Source of the DNA: Nonlabens ulvanivorans
GTDB lineage: Bacteria > Bacteroidota > Bacteroidia > Flavobacteriales > Flavobacteriaceae
Assembly (NCBI RefSeq): GCF_000732625.1
Contig: NZ_JPJI01000032.1
Coordinates: 1,555,180-1,619,179 of the forward strand
Length of the DNA: 64,000 nucleotides
Reading direction: 5' to 3'
The position numbers were made by a program, and so were the translations under genes. Shown piece after piece: positions 53,795-61,517 of this stretch. Below the pieces are notes generated by a model. That model saw only the letters and a program-made list of their open reading frames with translations, was not told where the DNA came from and searched no databases. Within the stretch, counting starts at the first letter, position 1. Every line of letters starts with the position of its first letter.

Positions 53795-53980
53795 ATGAGC
53801 GATAAAGAATTAGAAGGAAAATGGGATCAGGCTAAAGGAAAAGCTAAAGAGGAGTTTGGGAAATTAACTGACGATAAATCTACTGAAGCAGAAGGTAAAA
53901 CTGATCAAGTAAAAGGTGAAATTAAAGAAGGTCTAGGTGAGGCTAAAAGAAAAATTAAAAATACCTTTGACGATAAATAA
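53795..53980 (+). CDS. CsbD-family stress protein
   Basis: 61 aa. 'ELEGKWDQAKGKAKEEFGKLTDD' and 'AEGKTDQVKGEIKEGLGEAKRKIK' are the two repeats of the CsbD fold. Lys/Glu-rich, cytoplasmic, small; abundant under general stress in other bacteria, molecular role unknown. Six bp ahead of the pterin dehydratase gene. Confidence 0.93.
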   Translation: MSDKELEGKWDQAKGKAKEEFGKLTDDKSTEAEGKTDQVKGEIKEGLGEAKRKIKNTFDDK

Positions 53981-53986
53981 AAAACA

Positions 53987-54274
53987 ATGGAAAAATTAAC
54001 TGAAGATCAGATATACAAGCATTTAGAAAATATTGAAGGTTGGGATTATTATGATGATGCCATTCATACAACCTTTGAATTTGATAATTTTATGGATGCA
54101 TTTTCTGTAATGACACGCATCGCATTAATAGCCGAGAAAATGGAGCACCATCCAGACTGGCATAATGTTTACAACACGTTAGAGATTACTCTAAGTACTC
54201 ATGACGTAAATGGCCTAACAGAAAACGACTTTAAACTGGCTGCTGCTATAGAGCATATCGTTGGTGACGAGTAA
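53987..54274 (+). CDS. 4a-hydroxytetrahydrobiopterin dehydratase
   Basis: 95 aa, full PCD/DCoH length. '[36 protein letters not shown]' contains the [E]K-HHP-W-NVYN active-site motif and the THD-GLT motif. Recycles the pterin cofactor of aromatic amino acid hydroxylases; no hydroxylase is nearby. Cotranscribed with csbD; the following hairpin touches the next gene. Confidence 0.96.
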   Translation: MEKLTEDQIYKHLENIEGWDYYDDAIHTTFEFDNFMDAFSVMTRIALIAEKMEHHPDWHNVYNTLEITLSTHDVNGLTENDFKLAAAIEHIVGDE

Positions 54275-54299
54275 TTACGGCATTCATTTTGTAATATTG

Positions 54300-54331
54300 T
54301 AGCTGTCCCATTAAAGGGCAGCTATTTTTTT
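54300..54331 (+). terminator. Terminator whose U-run touches the next ATG
   Basis: TAGCTGTCC pairs with GGGCAGCTA (one G-U), 6-8-nt loop, seven T to 54331; the next ATG is at 54332. TAATATTG (54292-54299) upstream resembles a -7 box. Confidence 0.75.
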
Positions 54332-55264
54332 ATGCGATATTTTATATTTTTTATATTAATAGGAATAAATGTTCAAGCGCAGCGCTACAATTCACCGAAG
54401 ACTTATCTAGAATTTGTAGATAAAAATCACGAACAAGTTATTGAGCAAACGTGGAACTATATGTACAGGTATTCTCAAGAACCTAATTTACAAAAACGCA
54501 ATGGGCAACGTAAGGTTTTAGAAAATGTTTTAAAAAGAGCCATACGCAATATTGAAAAAGAACGCCCATATGATACAGATTTTCAACAGGCTGCTGTAAA
54601 ATATTTGAATGGTAATCTAGCTATTGTGAAGGAAGATTATGTACAACTCCTTAAGTTAGACAGTTCTAAAGAGCCATTAGTAGATAAGAGTACCATATTT
54701 AGAAAGATAAGAAATGCCATGTATCAGTTGCGTAAAGATTATGATAGAGCAGTTGTAAATTATGGGTTAAGGCATAATTTAATTATCTCAGAAAATGATA
54801 ATGAACTAGCTCAAAAAATGGCTGCAACCATTAAGATATATGATTATAATAATGAGATGAATATGTTGGTGCTGCAAATTAAAAACGCCGAGGCCTATCT
54901 ATGGCAAGATATATCCCAGTTAACACCACAACAATTTAATAATAGACTGATAGAACTTAAAAACACCATTGAAGTTAATAATAATAAAGCAATAGAATTA
55001 TCAGAATCTATTGATATTGCTAGCTTGCAAAGTGTTTATAATGATTTTACAAAATTGTATAGCCATACCTTTTTTGAGAAAACATCACCCATTACCGTTT
55101 ATCTAACAGCAGCTGCTAATAATGATAGAACAGATATTTTACAAAAAACAGACGCATTTAATCAATCAAAAACCTGGTTTAATATAAACAGAAAAAAAGC
55201 ATATACTATATGGTCATATGGTACGAGTCAATATTTAAAAATATTATTATCAGAGTTAGAATAA
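54332..55264 (+). CDS. Secreted helical protein, unknown
   Basis: 310 aa. Signal peptide 'FIFFILIGINVQAQ'. The rest is almost all helical with repeated 'L..L..' heptads ('RKIRNAMYQLRKDYDRAVVNYGL', 'RLIELKNTIEVNNNKAIEL'). No family recognised; similar 'LIC_-type' helical surface proteins exist in Bacteroidota but I cannot confirm a match. Monocistronic. Confidence 0.7.
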   Translation: MRYFIFFILIGINVQAQRYNSPKTYLEFVDKNHEQVIEQTWNYMYRYSQEPNLQKRNGQRKVLENVLKRAIRNIEKERPYDTDFQQAAVKYLNGNLAIVKEDYVQLLKLDSSKEPLVDKSTIFRKIRNAMYQLRKDYDRAVVNYGLRHNLIISENDNELAQKMAATIKIYDYNNEMNMLVLQIKNAEAYLWQDISQLTPQQFNNRLIELKNTIEVNNNKAIELSESIDIASLQSVYNDFTKLYSHTFFEKTSPITVYLTAAANNDRTDILQKTDAFNQSKTWFNINRKKAYTIWSYGTSQYLKILLSELE

Positions 55265-55283
55265 TATAAGAATATCAATGTAC

Positions 55284-55314
55284 TTGCAAGGATAGTCACA
55301 GAATCTTAAATTTG
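55284..55314 (+). promoter_or_regulatory. Consensus promoter of the yebC-like gene
   Basis: TTG (55284-55286), 20 nt, TAAATTTG (55307-55314); ATG at 55341. Confidence 0.75.
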
Positions 55315-55340
55315 AACTTTAACAAATAACAAAACATTAA

Positions 55341-56084
55341 ATGGGAAGAGCATTTGAATTCCGCAAGGCGCGCAAGATGAAAAGATGGAGCGCTATGTCT
55401 AAAGCATTTACTAGAATAGGTAAGGATATCGTTATCGCAGTAAAAGAAGGCGGACCAGATCCAGAATCCAATGCAAAGTTACGTGCGGTAATACAAAATG
55501 CAAAGGCCGTTAACATGCCTAAGGCAAATGTTGAACGTGCAATTAAGAAAGCTACAGATAAGGACACAGCAAACTATGAAACTGTTCTTTTTGAAGGTTA
55601 TGCACCTCATGGAATAGCGATCCTTGTAGAGACTTCTACAGATAATAATAATAGAACCGTTGCAAATGTGCGCAGTTACTTTACTAAATGTGACGGGAAT
55701 TTAAGTACGTCGGGTTCTGTCGAATTTATGTTTGATCATAAATGTCATTTTAGAATCCCGGCTGGTGATGTGGATTTAGAAGAATTAGAGTTAGAGTTGA
55801 TTGATTTTGGTGCTGAAGAATTATTTCTAGACGAGAAAGATGAAGAAGATGATAACTCAGTAGATGGAATAATGATTTATGCAGAATTCCAAAATTATGG
55901 AGCTTTACAGAAAGGTATTGAAGAGTTAGGTCACGAGATACTTAGTTCCGGATTTGAATATATACCGACGATGCAAAAAGAAGTCACTGCAGAACAGCGC
56001 GAGGACGTAGAGAAACTTCTTGAAAAACTGGATGAAGACGACGACGTGAATAATGTATACACGACCATGCAGGATGAAGAATAA
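55341..56084 (+). CDS. YebC/PmpR (TACO1) family protein
   Basis: 247 aa. 'GRAFEFRKARKMKRWSAMSKAFTRIGKDIVIAVKEGGPDPESNAKLR' is the conserved N-terminus, and 'MPKANVERAIKKATDK', 'YAPHGIAILVE', 'NRTVANVRSYFTKCDGNL' follow. Historically called a transcriptional regulator; the mitochondrial homologue and recent bacterial work point to a ribosome-associated translation factor at proline stretches. The C-terminus is strongly acidic. Confidence 0.96.
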   Translation: MGRAFEFRKARKMKRWSAMSKAFTRIGKDIVIAVKEGGPDPESNAKLRAVIQNAKAVNMPKANVERAIKKATDKDTANYETVLFEGYAPHGIAILVETSTDNNNRTVANVRSYFTKCDGNLSTSGSVEFMFDHKCHFRIPAGDVDLEELELELIDFGAEELFLDEKDEEDDNSVDGIMIYAEFQNYGALQKGIEELGHEILSSGFEYIPTMQKEVTAEQREDVEKLLEKLDEDDDVNNVYTTMQDEE

Positions 56085-56098
56085 TTAATTTTAAGTTA

Positions 56099-56114
56099 CG
56101 CTTTCGCGAAAGCG
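56099..56114. repeat. Iterated palindrome, downstream of the yebC-like gene
   Basis: Exact core, extended to ACG...CGT; A/T-rich arms continue imperfectly on both sides. 14 bp after the stop. Confidence 0.95.
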
Positions 56115-56226
56115 TATTTTAAAGAAATAATCGTACATTTCATCGAATGAAAAAGTTTTCATTTCTGATTATCTTTTTTATCACAAATCATTCTTAACTT
56201 TAAACATATTAATTAAAACAACTAAA

Positions 56227-56604
56227 ATGGTAAAAGCAAAATATCAAAGCGTTCTTGACTTAGGAGAGAAATTAGCAATTAAAGATGGTGATGTTCAAGT
56301 AAATGGAGAGCGTCTTGAAATAAGAGGTACAGCGGCGACTCCTTATGACAAAGATCAATTATGGGACGAAATTAAAAAGGTAGGTGGAGAAAACCCTAGC
56401 GATTTAATGGCAGACATTAAGGTTGAAGATGCATCTGTTTATGCACGTCACACTGTCCAAAGCGGTGAGTCATTAAGCCTTATTGCAAAGCACTATTTCA
56501 AAGACCCAATGAAGTATAAGCAAATATTTGCTGCAAATACTGGCGTACTTTCTAACCCAGATGTGATACATCCAGGACAAGAATTAGTAATTCCTAATTT
56601 ATAG
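56227..56604 (+). CDS. LysM-domain protein with BON-like N-terminus
   Basis: 125 aa. 'LAIKDGDVQVNGERLEIRGTAATPYDKDQLWDEI' resembles a BON fold; residues 77-124 are a LysM ('HTVQSGESLSLIAKHYFKDPMKYKQIFAANTGVL', 'IHPGQELVIP'). Same layout as YgaU/Kbp of E. coli, a cytoplasmic potassium-binding protein, since no signal peptide is seen. Terminator follows. Confidence 0.92.
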   Translation: MVKAKYQSVLDLGEKLAIKDGDVQVNGERLEIRGTAATPYDKDQLWDEIKKVGGENPSDLMADIKVEDASVYARHTVQSGESLSLIAKHYFKDPMKYKQIFAANTGVLSNPDVIHPGQELVIPNL

Positions 56605-56640
56605 AGTTATAATATAGAAATTTATTTTCTTGATACTAAA

Positions 56641-56670
56641 AACCTCGCATTATTAATGTGAGGTTTTTTT
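56641..56670 (+). terminator. Terminator after the LysM gene
   Basis: AACCTCGCAT/ATGTGAGGTT stem (one G-U), then seven T. Confidence 0.85.
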
Positions 56671-56681
56671 GTGTAATGGAA

Positions 56682-57269
56682 TTAGTCTAGTGTTTTGCGC
56701 TGCTTCTTCACATGAAACTCTAGATCCTCAAAAAACTCTCTAAAGTGACGCTCCATTTCATTATAGTATTTAACAAGCTCTATAGGCGCAAAGTTCATTT
56801 TACTCCGGTTTTTTGTACGATGATTCATTTGATGAAAGATGCGTGAAATCCCATCTACAGTTGCATAGCTGCTAATCCAATTTTGATCTACCATGTAAGG
56901 TAAAAACTTCTGAACCTTTTCTGGAAGTATGTTATAATTCTCTTTTAAATCAGAATAGAATTGTTCAACATATATATCAAGCGGTTCCTTATGGAAATCA
57001 GCCCAGTTTGCAGCAAGAAAGTGATCATAATATAAATCAACAATGACGCTGCTCCAATGTCCGTACTCACTGCGTATTAGGTCTTTACTTAACTTAACTA
57101 TAGGGTGTGAGTCTGTAAACGTATCAATATGTCTATGTAAAATAATACCTTGAGCAACACGTTCTGGAAACATAGTAAAATCTTTACCACGTACAGAATC
57201 TGCGATAAAGTTTCCAATACGTAATTCAGTATCATTTCCTGAAAGATAAATATGTGCGAGATAATTCAT
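56682..57269 (-). CDS. acpH: Acyl carrier protein phosphodiesterase
   Basis: 195 aa. 'MNYLAHIYLSGNDTELRIGNFIADSVRGKDF' is the AcpH start; 'GIILHRHIDTFTDSHPIV' and 'VDLYYDHFLAANWADF' carry the His/Asp residues of the HD-like active site. Removes the phosphopantetheine arm from ACP. Divergent from glmM. Confidence 0.94.
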   Translation of the reverse strand: MNYLAHIYLSGNDTELRIGNFIADSVRGKDFTMFPERVAQGIILHRHIDTFTDSHPIVKLSKDLIRSEYGHWSSVIVDLYYDHFLAANWADFHKEPLDIYVEQFYSDLKENYNILPEKVQKFLPYMVDQNWISSYATVDGISRIFHQMNHRTKNRSKMNFAPIELVKYYNEMERHFREFFEDLEFHVKKQRKTLD

Positions 57270-57277
57270 GGTTGCAG

Positions 57278-57308
57278 TTGTAGATGGCGTTGAGTACTCT
57301 TACTTTTG
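57278..57308 (+). promoter_or_regulatory. Promoter of glmM
   Basis: TTG (57278-57280), 20 nt, TACTTTTG (57301-57308); ATG at 57333. Confidence 0.65.
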
Positions 57309-57332
57309 TGGTAAATGTAAAGTATTTTTTCT

Positions 57333-58727
57333 ATGACACTTATAAAATCTATTTCTGGAATTCGCGGAACCATTGGTGGTGAGCCAGGTGATAATTTAAC
57401 ACCATTAGATGCAGTAAAATTTGCATCTGCTTATGCAAAATGGATTAAAGAAGCCTCTGGGAAAAGTGATCCAACAGTGGTAATAGGAAGAGACGCTCGT
57501 TTAAGCGGTGCGATGATTCAAGCTTTAGTTCAAAATACTTTAGTTGGTATGGGCTGTCACATTATTGATTTAGGTTTGAGTACGACACCAACGGTAGAAG
57601 TAGCAGTGCCTATAGAAAATGCAGATGGAGGAATTATTTTAACGGCCAGTCATAATCCTAAACAATGGAATGCCCTTAAACTCTTAAACAATAAAGGAGA
57701 ATTTTTAAATGGTGTAGAAGGACAGAAAATTCTAGATACTGCGGCTGCAGAAGATTTTAATTATGTAGAAGTTGATGATCTAGGAACTGTAAAAGTGGTT
57801 ACGGACTATATAGATAGGCATGTTGATTTAGTTTTAGATATGCCTGTAACTAAGGTAGATGCCATAAAAGCAATGAACTTAAAAGTTGTTGTTGATGGTG
57901 TGAATTCTACTGGAGGAATTGCTGTGCCGGCATTATTAAAGAAATTAGGAGTAGAAGTAGTTGAGTTATATTGTGATCCTACAGGTCATTTTCCACATAA
58001 TCCAGAGCCCTTAAAAGAGCATTTAGGTGATCTAGCTGCTGCAGTAGTAGAGCATAAGGCAGATTTTGGAATAACTGTAGATCCAGATGTGGATAGACTT
58101 GCTTTTATGACTGAAGAAGGAGAAATGTTTGGTGAGGAATATACACTTGTCGCTTGTGCAGATTATATCTTAGGTCATCATAAAGGAAATACAGTTTCTA
58201 ATTTATCATCTTCTCGTGCACTGAGAGACGTTACTGAAGCACATGGTGGTACATATTATGCTGCAGCAGTAGGAGAAGTGAATGTTGTAACTAAAATGAA
58301 GGAAATGAACGCTGTTATCGGTGGTGAAGGTAATGGTGGAATTATCTACCCAGACTCTCATTATGGTCGTGATGCTTTAGTAGGTATAGCGATGTTCTTA
58401 TCATTACTTACTGAAAAGAAAATGAAAGTAAGTGCCTTAAGAGCAAGTTATCCTGAGTATTATATGAGTAAGAATAAAGTGCAATTAACTAAAGGCATGC
58501 CTGTAGATGATATCATGAAAGATATTGCTACTCAATATGTAAATGAAGAGTTAACCACTATAGATGGTGTTAAAATAGATTTCCCAACAGAATGGGTTCA
58601 CATGCGTAAATCAAATACGGAACCTATTATAAGAATATATACAGAAGCACCAACCCAAACTAAAGCTGATGATCTAGCAAATCGTTTTATTGCTGAACTC
58701 GAGGCGATAGCACAGGCTTACGCTTAA
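57333..58727 (+). CDS. glmM: Phosphoglucosamine/phosphohexomutase
   Basis: 464 aa. Alpha-D-phosphohexomutase superfamily: 'GIRGTIGGEPGDNLTP', catalytic Ser region 'GGIILTASHNPKQWNALKLLN' (phosphoserine loop TASHNP), metal loop 'FGITVDPDVDRLAFM', sugar loop 'GEGNGGIIYPD', phosphate loop 'RKSNTEPIIRIYTEA'. Most likely GlmM (glucosamine-6-P to glucosamine-1-P for UDP-GlcNAc). The 'GEGNGG' sugar loop also occurs in bifunctional PMM/PGM. Its last 41 bp overlap the convergent acyltransferase gene. Confidence 0.9.
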   Translation: MTLIKSISGIRGTIGGEPGDNLTPLDAVKFASAYAKWIKEASGKSDPTVVIGRDARLSGAMIQALVQNTLVGMGCHIIDLGLSTTPTVEVAVPIENADGGIILTASHNPKQWNALKLLNNKGEFLNGVEGQKILDTAAAEDFNYVEVDDLGTVKVVTDYIDRHVDLVLDMPVTKVDAIKAMNLKVVVDGVNSTGGIAVPALLKKLGVEVVELYCDPTGHFPHNPEPLKEHLGDLAAAVVEHKADFGITVDPDVDRLAFMTEEGEMFGEEYTLVACADYILGHHKGNTVSNLSSSRALRDVTEAHGGTYYAAAVGEVNVVTKMKEMNAVIGGEGNGGIIYPDSHYGRDALVGIAMFLSLLTEKKMKVSALRASYPEYYMSKNKVQLTKGMPVDDIMKDIATQYVNEELTTIDGVKIDFPTEWVHMRKSNTEPIIRIYTEAPTQTKADDLANRFIAELEAIAQAYA

Positions 58728-59601
58728 TGTTTTCTGGTGTTGCCTTCCATCTTTTATGCGACCAGAGATAATACTCTGGTTGCTTTCTGATTTGTTTTTC
58801 TAATAAGTCCAAGAAAGTATCTGTTATTTCCCAATCTTTAGTTTGCGCAGCATTTTCCGTTATGGTTTGGAAATTAGCTTTATAGTGACCTCTTTTAATT
58901 TTCTCTACAGCTAGATATACTACAGCTGTATCATGAGCCTTAGCAAGCTTTTCGCTACCCATAAAGACGGCGCTTGTTTTACCGAAAAAAGTTGTGAAAT
59001 GTTGTGCTCTATACTTAGCTGGTGATTGGTCAGCTATTAAGCCATACATTGCCATATCACCATTACTTATACTTTGAGAGATATTACTACTAGCTTCACG
59101 CATAGTGATCATAGTAGAATTGAACTTTTGTCTTATATCAACAATTAGTTTATTAAAATACTTATTGGCTAGTGGTTTGTATACAGCAATGATTTTATAA
59201 TCGACTAGACCATCTATACACATTGTCCACTCATAACTAGCTTGATGCCCAAACATGACTATAATCGGCCTTTTTTGATCTCTAAATTGATGTATTAATT
59301 CAAGATTTGTATATTCAAATCTACTCAACATCTCATCATGACTCATAGACATAGACATAATAACCTCAATAAAACTATCGCAAAAATGCTGCGTTGTTTT
59401 CCGGCACAGTTCTTTTAACTCAATTTCTGATTTTTCAGGAAAAGCAATTTTTAAGTTATTAATAATTACTTTTTTACGGTATCCAATCACATAGTAAACA
59501 ATCAGAAATGCAAAATCACTTAATAAATACGTTAATCGTGCTGGAAGTCTAGAAATGATCCAGAGTAGTGGATAAAACAAATAAAAAGCAATCGCTTGCA
59601 T
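58687..59601 (-). CDS. Lipid A biosynthesis-type lysophospholipid acyltransferase
   Basis: 304 aa. One N-terminal membrane helix ('AIAFYLFYPLLWIISRLP'), 'NNLKIAFPEKS', then the HtrB/LpxL-like motif 'VMFGHQASYEWTMC' (the usual NH-x4-E/D appears as GHQASYEW) and 'IADQSPAK' with 'FFGKTSAVFMGSEKLA'. Transfers acyl chains to lipid A in the inner membrane. The catalytic His-x4-Glu is kept. -7 box at 59616. Confidence 0.92.
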   Translation of the reverse strand: MQAIAFYLFYPLLWIISRLPARLTYLLSDFAFLIVYYVIGYRKKVIINNLKIAFPEKSEIELKELCRKTTQHFCDSFIEVIMSMSMSHDEMLSRFEYTNLELIHQFRDQKRPIIVMFGHQASYEWTMCIDGLVDYKIIAVYKPLANKYFNKLIVDIRQKFNSTMITMREASSNISQSISNGDMAMYGLIADQSPAKYRAQHFTTFFGKTSAVFMGSEKLAKAHDTAVVYLAVEKIKRGHYKANFQTITENAAQTKDWEITDTFLDLLEKQIRKQPEYYLWSHKRWKATPENIKRKPVLSPRVQQ

Positions 59602-59615
59602 AAATAAAATTTGGA

Positions 59616-59623
59616 CAAATATA
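59616..59623 (-). promoter_or_regulatory. -7 box for the acyltransferase
   Basis: Minus-strand TATATTTG, exact TAnnTTTG, 14 nt before the ATG. Confidence 0.5.
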
Positions 59624-59651
59624 CTATCTTGTTGCGTAGTAAAAGAATGAT

Positions 59652-60290
59652 ATGAATCAAGGATTAGATATAGTAACTATAGTGATTATAGTAGCATGTG
59701 CATTAGTAAGTTTTAAAGGGTTTCAAGACCGTTTTTTCTTCGATAAATACAAATTTAATATTGCAGGAATTCAGCGTGGTGAACAGTTAAGGTTTTTAAC
59801 CAGCGGTTTTTTACATGCAGACCTACAGCACCTCATATTTAATATGTTAACCTTGTATTTCTTTGCACATTACGTAGTTGTAGATTTAGGTGATATAGGT
59901 TTTCTAGTAGTTTATTTTGCCAGCTTATTGGGTGGTGGTGTTCTCAGTTATCTTTTTCATCAAGATGAATATCACTATAGTGCCATAGGAGCGAGTGGTG
60001 CAGTAATGGGAATTATATATTCAGCAATATTGTTAGAGCCTGGCATATATATATATGGTATAATACCAGGATTTGTTTTTGCAATAGGATATTTAGCTTA
60101 TTCTATTTATGGTATGAAAAATAAATCAGATAATATTGGACATGATGCCCATTTTGGTGGAGCAGTAGCCGGTTATGTTGTGACTATTCTATATGATTAC
60201 CATATCATATTTGAACAAACGCTTACCGTGGTTTTAATGCTATTGCCGATAGTAGCTTTATTTATACTCAAAAAAATGGGCAAATTATAG
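59652..60290 (+). CDS. Rhomboid-family intramembrane serine protease
   Basis: 212 aa with six membrane helices. 'LTSGFLHADLQHLIFNMLTLYFF' is the conserved HxxxxHxxxN helix 2; 'YSAIGASGAVMGIIYSA' holds the catalytic Ser (GASG), and 'HDAHFGGAVAGYV' the catalytic His. Cuts membrane-anchored substrates; targets unknown. Its end overlaps the convergent TlpA gene by 6 bp. Confidence 0.95.
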   Translation: MNQGLDIVTIVIIVACALVSFKGFQDRFFFDKYKFNIAGIQRGEQLRFLTSGFLHADLQHLIFNMLTLYFFAHYVVVDLGDIGFLVVYFASLLGGGVLSYLFHQDEYHYSAIGASGAVMGIIYSAILLEPGIYIYGIIPGFVFAIGYLAYSIYGMKNKSDNIGHDAHFGGAVAGYVVTILYDYHIIFEQTLTVVLMLLPIVALFILKKMGKL

Positions 60291-61406
60291 TAGCTCTGCT
60301 AGTTTGTTATGTAAAGCTTGACCTCGCAAATCTTTTGCAATAATAACTCCATTTTCATCTAGTAAAAATGTAGCAGGTATGCTGCTTACATTATAAAGCT
60401 TTGCAATAGGGTCCTGCCAGTGCATTAATCTAGAAATATGGTACCAGTCCATTTCATCTTTTTCGATAGCGGCTTTCCATGCTGCTTCAGCATTTTGTCG
60501 ATCTAGAGATACACTTATGATATTAAATCCTTTATCGTGATATTCTTTATAAGCTCTAACCACATTAGGGTTTTCACGTCTACATGGTCCACACCATGAA
60601 GCCCAGAAATCAATAAGTGTCACTTTTCCTAAAACATTTTCTAATTTTAAAACATCACCATCTGGTGTTTTACCTTCAAATAATGGTGCTTTTGCACCTA
60701 TGGCTGTAGTAGTAAATTTAGTCAGGTAACTCTCTAGACTCTTAGTGATAGCCGTTTCCTTTACGTCACCTTCTAACACATTAAATAATTCCAAAGCCTT
60801 GTCGGTATCAATTAATTTAGAATTCACTAAATCGCCTATTATCATACTGCTTACTAACTTATTAGGATTAGACTTTACGATGTTAAACACCTCGTTTTTA
60901 TAAGCTTCTTCAGCGTCCATCCATGTTTTTGTAACATCATCGCCTTTTTGCTGATCACCTGATCGGTAAGCATTACCGCGAGCAGTTTTAAATTCGTTTG
61001 TTCTTTTTTGATAAGTAGCTTGGTCAGCTCTAAAGTCATAAAGAATTCTATTTTCTTCACTTCCTGTAACAGAACTAGCCCATAACGAGTCTTGGTTTAA
61101 TGTGATTCTTAACGGTTCATCTCCTTCAATAAAAATCATACGGTCATTACCAGTCTCCATAGATAAGAAACGTACCTCGGCAAAATCTTTCTTTTCTCCT
61201 TGTTCAAAATAAAACTTCTCATTCATAACTACCGCAGTATCAATAATCATAGGATTATTAGTACTGTTCAATTTATTCATGTAAACTCTCATTCCATTAT
61301 AAACACCAGGCGCTGTACCTTCAATAAAGTGAGTGTTATCATTACTAGTTTCAGTTTTACAAGAAATTATTAATAAAAGTGCGACAATAGGAAGTAGAAA
61401 TCTCAT
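60285..61406 (-). CDS. TlpA/DUF4369 thiol-disulfide lipoprotein
   Basis: 373 aa. Lipobox 'ALLLIISCKTE'. N-terminal DUF4369-type beta domain (about 25-125), a helical middle (about 130-230), then the TlpA thioredoxin domain: 'LIDFWASWCGPCRRENPNVV' with CxxC and 'NVSSIPATFLLDENGVII' with cis-Pro. Periplasmic oxidoreductase typical of Bacteroidota; substrates unknown. Compare the gene at 12834, which has a WCPNC active site. Confidence 0.93.
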   Translation of the reverse strand: MRFLLPIVALLLIISCKTETSNDNTHFIEGTAPGVYNGMRVYMNKLNSTNNPMIIDTAVVMNEKFYFEQGEKKDFAEVRFLSMETGNDRMIFIEGDEPLRITLNQDSLWASSVTGSEENRILYDFRADQATYQKRTNEFKTARGNAYRSGDQQKGDDVTKTWMDAEEAYKNEVFNIVKSNPNKLVSSMIIGDLVNSKLIDTDKALELFNVLEGDVKETAITKSLESYLTKFTTTAIGAKAPLFEGKTPDGDVLKLENVLGKVTLIDFWASWCGPCRRENPNVVRAYKEYHDKGFNIISVSLDRQNAEAAWKAAIEKDEMDWYHISRLMHWQDPIAKLYNVSSIPATFLLDENGVIIAKDLRGQALHNKLAELL

Positions 61407-61420
61407 GCTAATTATTTTTT

Positions 61421-61428
61421 CAAAAATA
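61421..61428 (-). promoter_or_regulatory. -7 box for the TlpA/DUF4369 gene
   Basis: Minus-strand TATTTTTG, exact TAnnTTTG, 14 nt before the ATG. Confidence 0.5.
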
Positions 61429-61504
61429 GTGGTTTTACAGCTATAGAACAGGTTAAAACTTTCTAAAACTATAGGACGTATAGCTATCCTAGACGCAATA
61501 GTTT

Positions 61505-61512
61505 TACCTTTG
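61505..61512 (+). promoter_or_regulatory. -7 box for the GAF-domain gene
   Basis: TACCTTTG, exact TAnnTTTG, 5 nt before ATG 61518 and 11 nt before ATG 61524. Points to a leaderless or nearly leaderless mRNA. Confidence 0.5.
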
Positions 61513-61517
61513 TACCT

